Source: Abyssibacter sp. (GTDB taxonomy: Bacteria > Pseudomonadota > Gammaproteobacteria > Nevskiales > OUC007). From it: a DNA stretch of 37,643 nucleotides. Made by a program: the position numbers and the translations under genes. Positions within the stretch are counted from its first letter, which is position 1. Every line of letters begins with the position of its first letter. Below are positions 1 to 8,039 of this stretch, in pieces. The stretch spans positions 1-37,643 of the forward strand of contig JAGLCS010000006.1 in assembly GCA_023146115.1 (NCBI GenBank), read 5' to 3'. The notes beneath the pieces were generated by a model that saw only the letters and a list, made by a program, of their open reading frames with translations, had not been told where the DNA came from and made no database searches.

Positions 1-23
1 CTTCTCCCCGACGGGGAGAAGGG
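1..23. repeat. REP-like palindrome (copy 1, cut by window edge)
   Basis: Arms CTTCTCCCCG (1-10) and CGGGGAGAAG (12-21). Same consensus as the copies at 179-203 and 8412-8436. Its left flank lies outside the window. Confidence 0.6.
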
Positions 24-84
24 AGCAACCACGGATCGCGCGGCTTTGGCGTGTGCGGACCGAGGCAGAGACATGATGGGAGTG

Positions 85-126
85 CCCTCTCCCCCGCCCC
101 CGGGGGAGAGGGTTGGGTGAGGGGGT
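85..126. repeat. REP-like palindrome (copy 2)
   Basis: Perfect 12-base arms CCCTCTCCCCCG (85-96) and CGGGGGAGAGGG (101-112) with a four-base loop, followed by a GGGTGAGGG-type tail at 115-125. The tail after the stem is shared with the copies near 3708 and 4378. Confidence 0.7.
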
Positions 127-164
127 GCCGGCGCGAGCCGGCCTGTTGCGCCGTGCGCACGCAG

Positions 165-203
165 CCCCTCATCCCCGACCCTTCTCCCCACCGGGGAGAA
201 GGG
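165..203. repeat. REP-like palindrome (copy 3)
   Basis: A CCCCTCATCCCCGA head (165-178) precedes 11-base arms CCCTTCTCCCC (179-189) and GGGGAGAAGGG (193-203). This is the reverse orientation of copy 2: the conserved tail appears as a head on this strand. Confidence 0.7.
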
Positions 204-280
204 AACAGCGATTGCTTTCGTGGAATGCCGTGCGAAGGCTTCGGCAACTTCATCAACACCCTCCAAGGAGACGGCCACCA

Positions 281-1102
281 ATGACCGCAGACCTGCAAGC
301 CGCGATCGACAGCGCCTGGGAAGCGCGCGACCGCATCACCCCCGCCGACAGCGACACCGCCGCGACGGTCGAGCAGTGCATCAAGCTGCTGGACAGCGGC
401 GAGGCACGCGTCGCCGAGCCCGACGGCGACGGGGGCTGGAAGGTCAACGAGTGGCTCAAGAAGGCCGTGCTGCTGTCCTTCCGCCTGGCCGACAACGGCC
501 CGGTGGAGATGGGCGCGCTGCGCGGCTGGGACAAAGTGCCGCTGAAGTACGCCGACTGGAGCGAGGATGACTTCCGCGCCCAGGGCGCGCGCGTGGTTCC
601 GCCGGCGGCGGTGCGCCGCGGCAGCTACATCGCGCCCGGCGCGGTGCTGATGCCGTCCTACGTCAACATCGGGGCCTGGGTCGGCAAGGGCACGATGGTC
701 GACACCTGGGCCACAGTCGGCTCCTGCGCGCAGATCGGCGAGAACGTGCACCTCTCCGGCGGTGCGGGCATCGGCGGCGTGCTCGAGCCGCTGCAGGCCA
801 ATCCCACCATCATCGAGGACAACGTCTTCGTCGGCGCGCGCTCGGAGATCGTCGAGGGCGTCATCGTCGAGCGCGACTCGGTGATCTCGATGGGCGTGTT
901 CATCGGCCAGTCCACCCCGATCTACGACCGCGAGACCGGCGGCACCCTGCGCGGCCGCGTCCCGGCCGGCTCGGTGGTCGTCGCGGGCTCGATGCCGCGC
1001 GACGGCGGCGCCTACAGCATCAACTGCGCCGTCATCGTCAAGAAGGTCGACGCCGGCACGCGCGCCAAGGTCGGCCTCAACGCGCTGCTGCGCGACGTCT
1101 GA
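281..1102 (+). CDS. dapD: 2,3,4,5-tetrahydropyridine-2,6-dicarboxylate N-succinyltransferase (DapD)
   Basis: Transfers succinyl from succinyl-CoA to tetrahydrodipicolinate in the succinylase branch of lysine and meso-diaminopimelate synthesis; cytosolic, trimeric in known members. The 273-residue product matches the usual length of about 274. It has the helical N-terminal domain and a left-handed beta-helix core of hexapeptide repeats (about residues 105-235: [20 protein letters not shown], then [20 protein letters not shown]). Start chosen at ATG 281 because AAGGAG lies at 265-270 and the protein then begins like its family ([17 protein letters not shown]); a longer in-frame frame from 113 runs through a REP-like palindrome and is unlikely. 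dapE starts five bases downstream, so the two are probably co-transcribed and catalyse neighbouring steps of the pathway. Confidence 0.97.
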   Translation: MTADLQAAIDSAWEARDRITPADSDTAATVEQCIKLLDSGEARVAEPDGDGGWKVNEWLKKAVLLSFRLADNGPVEMGALRGWDKVPLKYADWSEDDFRAQGARVVPPAAVRRGSYIAPGAVLMPSYVNIGAWVGKGTMVDTWATVGSCAQIGENVHLSGGAGIGGVLEPLQANPTIIEDNVFVGARSEIVEGVIVERDSVISMGVFIGQSTPIYDRETGGTLRGRVPAGSVVVAGSMPRDGGAYSINCAVIVKKVDAGTRAKVGLNALLRDV

Positions 1103-1107
1103 GCACC

Positions 1108-2250
1108 GTGGCCGACGACCCCACACGCGCGCTGCTCGAGCGGCTCATCGCCTGCCGTTCGGTGACGCCGGACGATGCCGGCTGCTGCGACATCCTGGCC
1201 GCCGAGCTGGCGCCGCTGGGCTTCCAGGCCACGGTCTTCGACGCCGGCGGGGTGCGCAACCGCTGGTTCCGGATCGGCGACCGCGCGCCGCTGTTCGTGT
1301 TCGCCGGCCACACCGACGTCGTGCCGCCCGGGCCCGAAGAGCGCTGGACCAGCCCGCCCTTCACGCCCACCGAGCGCGATGGCGTGCTCTACGGCCGCGG
1401 CGCGGCGGACATGAAGTCCGGCATCAGCGCCATGGTCACGGCCGTCAGGCGCTATCTCGCCGACCATCCGGACCCGCCCGGCAGCATCGCCTTCCTCATC
1501 ACCAGCGACGAGGAAGGCGTGGCCACGCACGGCACACGCCACGTCATGCGGGAGCTGTTCGCGCTCGACGTGCATCCGGACTTCGCCATCGTCGGCGAGG
1601 CCTCCAGTGTCGAGCAGCTGGGCGACCGCGTCATGATCGGCCGCCGCGGCTCGCTCAACCTGCGTCTGCGCGTCGACGGGCGCCAAGGGCACGTCGCCTA
1701 CCCGCACCGGGTGGACAACCCCATCCACCGCATCAGCCGCACGCTGGCCGCGCTGGCCGACGAGGAATGGGACGGCGGCGATGCCGACTTCCCGCCGACC
1801 TCGTTCCAGGTATCGAACGTCAACGCCGGCACCGGCGCCAACAATGTCGTGCCGGGCAGCGCCGAGGCGCTGTGCAACTTCCGCTACAACCCGCTGAGCA
1901 GCGCCGACAGCCTGCGCACCCGCGCCGAGGCCATCATCGCGCGCCACTGCCCGCACTACGAGGCCGAGTGGCAGCTCTCCGGCGAGCCCTTCGCCACCGC
2001 GCGCGGCGTGCTGAGCAAGGCGGCCGACGCCGCCATCTGCGACGTCACCGGCCTGACGCCCGAGTTCTCCACCGCCGGCGGCACCTCGGACGCCCGCTTC
2101 ATCGCGCCGGCCGGGGCACAGGTGGTGGAGATCGGCCCCATCAACGCCAGCATCCACCAGATCGACGAGCATGTCCGCATCGCCGATCTCGACCCGCTGG
2201 CGCGCATCTACGAGGGCGTCCTGCGCCGCGTGATGGCGGCGCCGGCCTGA
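1108..2250 (+). CDS. dapE: Succinyl-diaminopimelate desuccinylase (DapE)
   Basis: Hydrolyses N-succinyl-LL-diaminopimelate to LL-diaminopimelate and succinate; an M20-family di-zinc enzyme of the cytosol. 380 residues, against about 375 in E. coli. Metal and catalytic motifs are visible: FAGHTDVVPPG (His68, Asp70), RGAADMKSG (Asp101) and ITSDEEG (Glu135/Glu136), with the late GGTSDARF segment and a C-terminal GPINASIHQIDE segment carrying the last metal-binding histidine region. Start is GTG 1108, five bases after the dapD stop; no earlier start is plausible. The stop lies 15 bases from the stop of the convergent gene on the other strand. Confidence 0.96.
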   Translation: MADDPTRALLERLIACRSVTPDDAGCCDILAAELAPLGFQATVFDAGGVRNRWFRIGDRAPLFVFAGHTDVVPPGPEERWTSPPFTPTERDGVLYGRGAADMKSGISAMVTAVRRYLADHPDPPGSIAFLITSDEEGVATHGTRHVMRELFALDVHPDFAIVGEASSVEQLGDRVMIGRRGSLNLRLRVDGRQGHVAYPHRVDNPIHRISRTLAALADEEWDGGDADFPPTSFQVSNVNAGTGANNVVPGSAEALCNFRYNPLSSADSLRTRAEAIIARHCPHYEAEWQLSGEPFATARGVLSKAADAAICDVTGLTPEFSTAGGTSDARFIAPAGAQVVEIGPINASIHQIDEHVRIADLDPLARIYEGVLRRVMAAPA

Positions 2251-2265
2251 GCGACCGGCGGACCG

Positions 2266-3480
2266 CTACTCGCGGTCCTCCAGCAGCCATGCCCGCGGGA
2301 AGTGCCCGCGCATCCTGATGCGGGCCGCGTCGGCCTCGCGCACGCTCGCGAAGGGCCCCACCGCCGCGCGGAAGGACCGACCGCTGTCGCTCTCCGACGT
2401 CGTCATGTGCGACGCGATGGCAAACGGCAGCTTGTTGATGAACTCGGCGCTGCGCTCGCGCTGCGAGAACGCCGCGAGCACGACGTACCAGCTGCCCTCG
2501 TCCGCGATGGCGAGGTCCCCGGCGATATCGGCGAGCCCCACCGGCGGCTTCGGCGCGCGCACCGTGTCGCTGTTGCCGGTGCGCGGCTGCAGCGGCTGGG
2601 CCCTGGGCGTCTCGTCGGCCCAGACCACCGGCGGCGCCTTGCGCTCCGGCTTCCAGTCGCCCGAGCTGGCGGTGTCGCCGGCTTCGGGCTGCGCGGGCTC
2701 GGCCGGTGCCGGCTTCGGGGCGGGCGCCGGGGTTACGCGAGGCCTCCCCCGGACCTCGGACCGCGGCTTCGGCTCGGCTTCGGGCTCCGGTGCCGGCTCT
2801 GGCTCGGGTTCGGGTTCGGGTTCCGGCTCCGGCTCGGCACCGCCGTAGGCCCGATCCGCCAGCGCCGCCATCTCCGGCAGGGTGTCGACCGCCGGGTGCA
2901 CGATGCGTTCGGCGAGCTCGTCGTCGGACAGCGAGAAATGCGCCATGCCGGTATCGCGCAGCACCTCGACACAAGCACCGGGCTTGCGCAGGAACATGTT
3001 GAACCCGCCGAAGAATTCCACCTCGACCGGACCGCCGGCGGAGCACACCCGCTCGCCCTCCCCGGTCTTCGACACCCAGGCCGCGCTGTCCTCGATGCCG
3101 ATCCAGATCTGATCGAGATCGATGCGCACGCGCGTGCCCGGCGGCGTCTGCAGGCTGGCGTGCCCCTCGTCGATCTCCAGACGCGTCTGCCCGGCGTAGG
3201 ACTCGCTCAGCCAGCGGAACTTGGACGGCCCGCGGAAGCTCAGCACTGCATCGTCGCTGCGGAGCGTGAGCACCTCGTCGGTGCGCACCGAGAAGCGGCG
3301 CCCCTTCTCGACGAGATCGCCGATCGGGAACGCGCCCGCTGTCCCCGGCAGGCCCTCCTGCGCAGCCTTGTCGCTGACCGCGGCCACGCGCCACTCGGCC
3401 GCGCCCACCGGCGCCATCATGCCGCACAGAACCAGAGCCGCCGCCGCACGCGCCGCGCGCCGCCATTCGCGGTTTCGCAT
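2266..3480 (-). CDS. Exported FecR-like domain protein with Glu-Pro linker and C-terminal SPOR domain
   Basis: 404 residues. Residues 1-28 form a signal peptide (basic start, hydrophobic core AAAALVLCG, GAA cleavage region). Residues about 55-160 resemble a FecR-type beta domain (VEKGRRFSVRTDEVLTLRSD, then QTPPGTRVRIDLDQIWIGIE). Residues 216-238 are an alternating Glu-Pro tract, followed by a Pro/Ala-rich linker to about 320. Residues 331-403 look like a SPOR peptidoglycan-binding domain (WYVVLAAFSQRERSAEFINK ... FRAAVGPFASVREADAARIR). Start at ATG 3480, with GGGAGGGA on the coding strand about 11 bases upstream; a longer frame from 3522 would bury the signal peptide. Likely periplasmic and peptidoglycan-associated, possibly at the septum. 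The partner and ligand of the FecR-like part are unknown. Confidence 0.8.
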   Translation of the reverse strand: MRNREWRRAARAAAALVLCGMMAPVGAAEWRVAAVSDKAAQEGLPGTAGAFPIGDLVEKGRRFSVRTDEVLTLRSDDAVLSFRGPSKFRWLSESYAGQTRLEIDEGHASLQTPPGTRVRIDLDQIWIGIEDSAAWVSKTGEGERVCSAGGPVEVEFFGGFNMFLRKPGACVEVLRDTGMAHFSLSDDELAERIVHPAVDTLPEMAALADRAYGGAEPEPEPEPEPEPEPAPEPEAEPKPRSEVRGRPRVTPAPAPKPAPAEPAQPEAGDTASSGDWKPERKAPPVVWADETPRAQPLQPRTGNSDTVRAPKPPVGLADIAGDLAIADEGSWYVVLAAFSQRERSAEFINKLPFAIASHMTTSESDSGRSFRAAVGPFASVREADAARIRMRGHFPRAWLLEDRE

Positions 3481-3630
3481 CAAGTCGCAATCCCTCCCGG
3501 AAATGGGTTCGTGGCGGTGCACCGCCGCTGCCAGGCGTTAGCTTACCGTCCTTTGGGCGACGAGCGGCCACGCTGTCTCGGCTCGGCGGCCCCGAAGCGG
3601 TTGCGCGAACGCGCGGTACGCGCTGCTTGC

Positions 3631-3666
3631 CCCCTCATCCTGACCTTCTCCCCGAGGGGAGAAGGG
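3631..3666. repeat. REP-like palindrome (copy 4)
   Basis: CCCCTCATCCTGA head (3631-3643), then arms CCTTCTCCCC (3644-3653) and GGGGAGAAGG (3656-3665). Same family and orientation as copy 3. Confidence 0.65.
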
Positions 3667-3700
3667 ATACCCCGGATCACCGCCGCGGCACCCCGACGAA

Positions 3701-3745
3701 CCCTGGTCCCTTCTCCCGCCTGCGAGAGAGGGCGGAGGGTGAGGG
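3701..3745. repeat. REP-like palindrome (copy 5, imperfect stem)
   Basis: CCCTGGTCCC lead, left arm TTCTCCCGC (3711-3719), right arm GCGAGAGAGGG (3722-3732), tail CGGAGGGTGAGGG (3733-3745). Stem has mismatches. The tail is identical to that of copy 6. Confidence 0.6.
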
Positions 3746-3781
3746 CCAACATGGGGCAACCCCTCCCAGTGGGCCACTCAC

Positions 3782-4003
3782 CTACGCAGCGCGTGTGACC
3801 TTCGCAGCGACTGCATCTGAAAGCGTCACCGGTGAAAAGAATTCCTCGGGGTACAGATAGTCTTCTCCCGATTCATCGATCACGCGGAGGTGCCCCATAT
3901 TCGCGGCCGCCGGATCTTCAACAACCTGGTACAGCTTGCGCGGCTCGAGCGACGCTTCATAGCCCACATTGCTGGTGCAGATTACGAACGTATGGTTTGA
4001 CAT
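3782..4003 (-). CDS. Small conserved protein of unknown function (73 aa), second of a pair
   Basis: 73 residues, acidic in the middle, no signal peptide or membrane segment. Readable blocks: HTFVICTSNVGYEASLEPRK, LYQVVEDPAAANMGHLRVID and ESGEDYLYPEEFFSPVTL. From memory this matches a small family of proteobacterial hypothetical proteins often found next to a second small protein, as here; that match needs a search. Starts at ATG 4003, four bases after the stop of the upstream partner, so the two are almost certainly co-transcribed and perhaps interact. The pair could be a toxin-antitoxin-like module, but no toxin fold was recognised. Confidence 0.75.
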   Translation of the reverse strand: MSNHTFVICTSNVGYEASLEPRKLYQVVEDPAAANMGHLRVIDESGEDYLYPEEFFSPVTLSDAVAAKVTRAA

Positions 4004-4007
4004 GGCG

Positions 4008-4241
4008 CTACTCGATGATTCGCTTGATCTTGAACTCTCGCTTCCCGATGCCTGTCGCCTCGTACCAATGCACCTCGGCCTCGCAGATGGCGCCGTTCTC
4101 CAACTTCACGGTTGCGAAACCTTTTCGCTTACGCCAACGGCCATCGCCATGAGCACGACGGAGGCGTTTCAGCTCGCGGATGCCGGAACCATGTGCAATG
4201 GTCTCAGCCGCCCGCACATTGCCGATGATCTCGAAAAGCAT
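4008..4241 (-). CDS. Small conserved basic protein of unknown function (77 aa), first of a pair
   Basis: 77 residues, strongly basic: ELKRLRRAHGDGRWRKRKGF at 23-42, then FATVKLENGAICEAEVHWYE and a KREFKIKRIIE end. The second half reads like a short beta-rich fold. No helix-turn-helix, RelE, HigB or HicA signature is obvious, though small size, basic charge and a tightly coupled acidic neighbour fit a toxin-antitoxin-like or RNA-binding pair; this is inference only. Start at ATG 4241; no strong ribosome binding site was seen. Confidence 0.72.
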   Translation of the reverse strand: MLFEIIGNVRAAETIAHGSGIRELKRLRRAHGDGRWRKRKGFATVKLENGAICEAEVHWYEATGIGKREFKIKRIIE

Positions 4242-4438
4242 CGTCCTACGCCAGCATTTCCCGTTACCCGCCCGTCATGAAATCGCGTTGTCGCACTGGG
4301 GGGACAGTCTGACCATTTCCTCCGAAGCGCCGACAATAAATAAACTGTCCCCAAACTGCTGGCCAACGACCCTGGTCCCCTCTCCCGCTTGCGGGAGAGG
4401 GCGGAGGGTGAGGGAGAAAACGCCGACGCTCGCGCCCC
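4242..4438. other. Intergenic region with a GGGGACAGT inverted repeat and a REP-like palindrome
   Basis: No gene. GGGGACAGT (4300-4308) is inverted as ACTGTCCCC (4344-4352), enclosing an AT-richer 35 bases. A REP-like element follows at 4371-4414, just past the 3' end of the patatin gene. Confidence 0.6.
4371..4414. repeat. REP-like palindrome (copy 6)
   Basis: Perfect 11-base arms CCCTCTCCCGC (4378-4388) and GCGGGAGAGGG (4391-4401), tail CGGAGGGTGAGGG (4402-4414). Lies 24 bases past the stop of the leftward patatin gene, a typical REP position. Confidence 0.72.
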
Positions 4439-6232
4439 TTACGCCGACGCCCCGCCCTCGGACTCGGCCGCGGCCTCGCGTTCCAGCCACGCGGTGAGCT
4501 CGCGCTCGGCGTGCTCGCGGGAACGGTCGACGACGTTGTCGAACACGTCCCAGTCGAACATGCCGATACCGCTCACGGGCATGCGCAGGTACAGATCGGT
4601 GCGCTCGGCGCGGGCGTTGAGCTCCTCGCGGGTCGAAAGCGTGGCGGTGCGGTAGAGCACGCGGAAGATGTTGACGCCCTCGCCCAGCGCGTTCCCGGCG
4701 CCTTCCTCGCTGGCGGCGCCGAAGCGTTCGTCGGCGGACACGTCCGACGCCACCACCGGGCCGCGATCGAGGTCGGCCAGCACATTGGAGGGCACCGGCG
4801 TCAGCACGCCACCATCCACCAGCACGTCGCCGTTGTAGATGACGGGCGGCGCGACGCCGGGTACCGACATGCTGGCCACCAGCCAGTGCGCCAGCAGGCC
4901 GCGATCGTGGATCTCGGCGCGGGCGCGGGAGAGGTTGGTGGTGGTGCAGGCGAAGTAGCCACGCATTTCCTCGATGCGGGTCTTCCCGAACACCGACTCC
5001 AGGTACTGGCGGGCGCGGCGGGCACGGATCAGGGAGATGCGCGGAAGCGTGAAGTCGTTGAGCAGGTTGCGCGCCACGAACATGTCGTTGAGCACGGTGC
5101 GGGTCTGGGCGGCATCGCGACCGGACGCTGCCAGCGCGCCGACCAGTGCGCCCATGCTGGTGCCGACCACGAGGTCGGCGTGCAGATCGAGCTTCTCCAT
5201 CGCCTGCAGAAGGCCGAGGTGCGCGAATCCGCGGGCGCCGCCCCCGCCCAGCGCGATGCCGAGCGCCCGGCCCGTGAGCAGGCGCACCATGCGGTCGAAG
5301 CCTTCCCGCTCGCCGACGCGCACGCGGTGATGCATGCGCGCCCCCAGCAGCTGACGCCAGGCGAGCGGATCGCTGGCCCCGGAGCCGACGATGACGACTT
5401 CGGGCTCGGCCTTGCCCTTGAGGTCGGTCAGCTGCCGCGTCAGCGGTGAATCGGTGACCGCGAAGCCCGACGAGGCGACCACCACGATGCGATCCGCCTG
5501 GCGCAGGCTGCGCGCGCACCAGGGGTCGTCGGTCCGGCGCGCCATGTAGACCACGAAGCGGTAGTCGCGCTCCAGCGCTTCCAGTATCTCGACGCTCTCG
5601 GGCGCGCTGAGGTCGCGTCCGTCGTCTCGCGGCGTGGCCGGGCCGTCGATGATCTTGCCGTCGACGCGCACGACGCTGCCGCGCGCGGCCAGCGACTTGA
5701 GCAGCGCATCGGCGACCACCTCCACCGGCGCCCCGTCGTGCGCCGGCACCACCGCCAGCGTCCGCGCGCTGCGGCGCTGGTCACCGGTGCGCGGGCGCGG
5801 GGCGTACAGCACGTTGCGCAGCCACTGGCGCACGGCTTCGCGCCCGAAGGTGGGGTGCCGATAGAGCAGCCGCTCGACGGCGGATTCCGGCAGGCGCACG
5901 ACCTCGGAATCGCGCACCGCGCGCAGGGTGGCCCGGTGCGACTTGCCCGCCATCAGCGACAGACCGCCCATGGTCTCGCCGGCGCGCAGCTCGCGAAGGA
6001 CGGTCATCTTGCCGTCGATGCGCTGCTCGGCGCGCATGCGGCCATGCGCGACCAGATAGAGCGCGTCCGACGGCGTGTCCTGCTCGTAGAGGACCTCGCC
6101 GCCGGCGACGCGCTCCAGCGTGCACTCGCGCGCCAGCCGCGCGATGCCGACGCGACCGAGGCTGCCGAATACCGGGGAATCGCGCAGCGCCTGGGCGACG
6201 CGCTCTCCGGTCGAGGACGCGGTGTCCGACAC
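4439..6232 (-). CDS. Patatin-like phospholipase with N-terminal cyclic-nucleotide-binding domain (NTE/RssA-like)
   Basis: 597 residues in two parts. Residues about 15-130 form a cNMP-binding/Crp-type beta barrel (LERVAGGEVLYEQDTPSDAL ... GETMGGLSLMAGKSHRATLR). Residues 325-500 form a patatin serine hydrolase with an oxyanion loop GGGGARG (329-335), nucleophile elbow GTSMG (Ser359) and catalytic DGG (Asp473); the Ser-Asp dyad is intact. The middle (about 155-300) resembles the linker of bacterial neuropathy-target-esterase homologues. Predicted lysophospholipase or phospholipase A acting at the inner membrane, perhaps gated by nucleotide; no membrane helix is evident. Start is GTG 6232, the first possible start after an in-frame stop at 6245-6247, with a weak ribosome binding site. 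It lies 32 bases downstream of fba, so read-through from fba is likely. Confidence 0.88.
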   Translation of the reverse strand: MSDTASSTGERVAQALRDSPVFGSLGRVGIARLARECTLERVAGGEVLYEQDTPSDALYLVAHGRMRAEQRIDGKMTVLRELRAGETMGGLSLMAGKSHRATLRAVRDSEVVRLPESAVERLLYRHPTFGREAVRQWLRNVLYAPRPRTGDQRRSARTLAVVPAHDGAPVEVVADALLKSLAARGSVVRVDGKIIDGPATPRDDGRDLSAPESVEILEALERDYRFVVYMARRTDDPWCARSLRQADRIVVVASSGFAVTDSPLTRQLTDLKGKAEPEVVIVGSGASDPLAWRQLLGARMHHRVRVGEREGFDRMVRLLTGRALGIALGGGGARGFAHLGLLQAMEKLDLHADLVVGTSMGALVGALAASGRDAAQTRTVLNDMFVARNLLNDFTLPRISLIRARRARQYLESVFGKTRIEEMRGYFACTTTNLSRARAEIHDRGLLAHWLVASMSVPGVAPPVIYNGDVLVDGGVLTPVPSNVLADLDRGPVVASDVSADERFGAASEEGAGNALGEGVNIFRVLYRTATLSTREELNARAERTDLYLRMPVSGIGMFDWDVFDNVVDRSREHAERELTAWLEREAAAESEGGASA

Positions 6233-6264
6233 GACCGGCGGGAATCAGGCCGCCGGCACGGACA

Positions 6265-7284
6265 TCAGGCCGCTTCCTCCATGGCCTCGCTGTAGCGGCC
6301 GGTGGCGGCCAGGCCGTTGAGCTTGGCGCGATGGAAGTAGGCCTTCTGGGCGCTCTCCACATTCGCGGTGCTGCCGCCCCAGGCCTTGAGCGCCGGCGCC
6401 TGCAGGGCGCGGCCGTAGCTGAAGGTGAGCGACCACGGCGAGGCGTCGTGCTTGTTCATGGCGTCCAGGTGCTGGGTCGCCAGCTCGTCCGACTGTCCGC
6501 CCGACAGGAAGGCGATGCCCGGCACCGCGCTCGGCACGCAGCGCTTCAGGGTGCGCAGGGTGGCAGCGGCCACAGTCTGCACATCGGCCTGCTGCGGACA
6601 CTTCTTGCCGGCGATGACCATGTTGGGCTTGAGCACCATGCCCTCCAGCAGCACGCGCTGACGGCGCAGGGCGTCGAAGGTGGCGTTGAGGACGTCGGTG
6701 GTCACGCGCTCGCACACCTCGATGGTGTTGTCGCCGTCCATCAGCACCTCGGGCTCGACGATCGGCGTGATGTTGGCTTCCTGGCACAGCGCGGCGTAGC
6801 GCGCCAGCGCGTGGGCGTTGACGTCGATGGCGTAGTCGCTGGGCAGGCCGTCGGCGATGGTGATCACCGCGCGCCACTTGGCGAAGCGAGCACCGGCCTC
6901 GCGGTACTTCTCGAGGCGCTCGCGCAGGCCGTCCAGGCCCTCGGTCACGGTCTCGCCCGGCGCGCCGGCGAGGTCCTTGGCACCCTTGTCGACCTTGATA
7001 CCGGGGATGATGTCGCGCGCGGCCAGCAGCTTGGAGAAGGGCGTGCCGTCGGCGCTGGCCTGGAACAGGGTCTCCTCGAAGAGGATGACGCCGCTGATGT
7101 AATCCTCCGCGCCCGGCGTGGTGAACAGCAGGTCGCGGTAGGCGCGGCGGTTCTCTTCGGTGCTCTCCACCGAAATCGAATCGAAGCGCTTCTTGATCGT
7201 GCCGGTGGATTCGTCGGCAGCCAGAATGCCCCGGCCCGGGGCCACCATCTTGCGCGCGGTCTCCGCTAGCGTCTTCTCGTCCAT
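6265..7284 (-). CDS. fba: Class I fructose-bisphosphate aldolase
   Basis: Cleaves fructose 1,6-bisphosphate to dihydroxyacetone phosphate and glyceraldehyde 3-phosphate through a Schiff base; glycolysis and gluconeogenesis, cytosol. 339 residues. Family blocks are intact: GRGILAADESTGTIKKRF (18-35), GIKVDKG (95-101), FAKWRAV with Lys136, the Schiff-base lysine in MVLKPNM (Lys219), and FLSGGQSDE near the C-terminus. This is the eukaryote-like class I enzyme, not the zinc class II form. Start at ATG 7284: GGGAGAAG sits about eight bases upstream, and a longer frame from 7329 adds 15 residues not typical of the family. Confidence 0.95.
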   Translation of the reverse strand: MDEKTLAETARKMVAPGRGILAADESTGTIKKRFDSISVESTEENRRAYRDLLFTTPGAEDYISGVILFEETLFQASADGTPFSKLLAARDIIPGIKVDKGAKDLAGAPGETVTEGLDGLRERLEKYREAGARFAKWRAVITIADGLPSDYAIDVNAHALARYAALCQEANITPIVEPEVLMDGDNTIEVCERVTTDVLNATFDALRRQRVLLEGMVLKPNMVIAGKKCPQQADVQTVAAATLRTLKRCVPSAVPGIAFLSGGQSDELATQHLDAMNKHDASPWSLTFSYGRALQAPALKAWGGSTANVESAQKAYFHRAKLNGLAATGRYSEAMEEAA

Positions 7285-7586
7285 CGTCGACTTCTCCCGA
7301 ATGGTTGATGACACGCGCCGGCAGAGCACCCGGCCGTCGTCGGAATGAATGCGTTGATTGAGGGTCCGCTACGACAACCCCGGATCGCGATGCTCGCGCC
7401 CTCCGGCGGACCGCCGCGGGAGTTTATCACCGCGCGGCCACGGCCCACGAGCGCGAGGCCAACCCGGCTGACGTCTCAAGTGGGGACAGATTCCAGGAGC
7501 AAGGAATCAACGAACGTGAACCTGTTCTCGATGTGCCTCACCGGCAGCCCCTGGACACCGCCCCGGAATCAGCATGCTGGCCCGCA
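7285..7586. other. Intergenic region between vapC and fba
   Basis: About 300 bases with no supported gene. It should hold the fba promoter if fba is not read from vapBC. One GGGGACAG motif (7482-7489) matches half of the inverted repeat at 4300-4352. No clear promoter or terminator was found by eye. Confidence 0.45.
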
Positions 7587-8039
7587 CTAAGTCAAGGCGG
7601 CTTGCAACGATGGGGGCCAGGGTTGCTGGAAGGGATTCACCACGCTCACCCCGTGCCAGACGAAACCGGCCTGCAAGTCCTCGCTCAGCAGATAGCGACA
7701 ACCGGCTTGCCCCGCAACCGACAGAATCAGCGCATCCCGGATCTGAAGGCCATGCGATACCGCGCAGTCCATCGCCGAGGAGAAGGCCGCAGCGTTGGAA
7801 TCGATTACCGCAAAAGCGTCCGACCACTCCATGACAGCAGCGCGAGTCTCGGTTGGCGGGCGCCCTTGCTTGCCGTTCAGGACGCGATACAGCTCGCCCA
7901 GCACCTGAGCGGGCAACATGATCTCGCAGCCGCGCAGGGCACCGACCAAGTGGCGGGCGCTCGCGCAGCGGGCATCGTCGCCGCCCCCTTCGGCGTAGAC
8001 GAGCACATTCGTGTCCAACGCCACCCGGATTTCAGTCAT
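7587..8039 (-). CDS. vapC: VapC-type PIN-domain ribonuclease toxin
   Basis: 150 residues, normal for a VapC. The PIN-domain acidic residues are visible: Asp9 (VALDTNVL), Glu49 (QVLGELYRVL), Asp102 (GLQIRDALIL) and Asp121 (LLSEDLQ), which bind Mg2+/Mn2+ in the family. Predicted to cut a specific RNA, often tRNA or rRNA, when released from its antitoxin. Start at ATG 8039 overlaps the antitoxin stop by eight bases, a standard arrangement for translational coupling; an alternative start 12 bases upstream (8051) is possible. The long C-terminal Pro-rich tail after residue 135 is slightly unusual. The real RNA target cannot be read from sequence. Confidence 0.88.
   Translation of the reverse strand: MTEIRVALDTNVLVYAEGGGDDARCASARHLVGALRGCEIMLPAQVLGELYRVLNGKQGRPPTETRAAVMEWSDAFAVIDSNAAAFSSAMDCAVSHGLQIRDALILSVAGQAGCRYLLSEDLQAGFVWHGVSVVNPFQQPWPPSLQAALT

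Larger units (their letters stand above)
1..280. other. Intergenic region upstream of dapD with three REP-like palindromes
   Basis: No gene is supported here; short open frames have no recognisable product. The stretch holds three GC-rich palindromes, listed separately, and ends in a clear ribosome binding site (AAGGAG at 265-270) ten bases before the dapD start. No convincing promoter was found by eye. Confidence 0.6.
3481..3781. other. Intergenic region with two REP-like palindromes
   Basis: No gene is supported. Holds two REP-like elements at 3631-3666 and 3701-3745 in opposite arrangements. The stretch is upstream of the FecR/SPOR gene and downstream of the small-protein pair, both leftward, so it could also hold the FecR/SPOR promoter; none was clear by eye. 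Confidence 0.5.

Noticed and set aside
113-280. Longer dapD start upstream
   Set aside because: It would add 56 residues coded by a REP-like element; the ribosome binding site and family start fix ATG 281.
1012-2172. Long open frame (386 codons) on the minus strand across dapE
   Set aside because: Antisense of a well-supported gene; its translation is low-complexity Ala/Gly/Arg/Val, typical of GC-rich shadow frames.
2302-3798. Long plus-strand frame (498 codons) across the FecR/SPOR gene
   Set aside because: Arg-rich shadow with no domain; it runs on through two REP-like elements. The minus-strand gene has a signal peptide, ribosome binding site and recognisable domains.
4275-5519. Second minus-strand frame over the patatin gene
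   Set aside because: Overlaps the gene on the same strand in another frame and encodes an Arg-rich, motif-free product.
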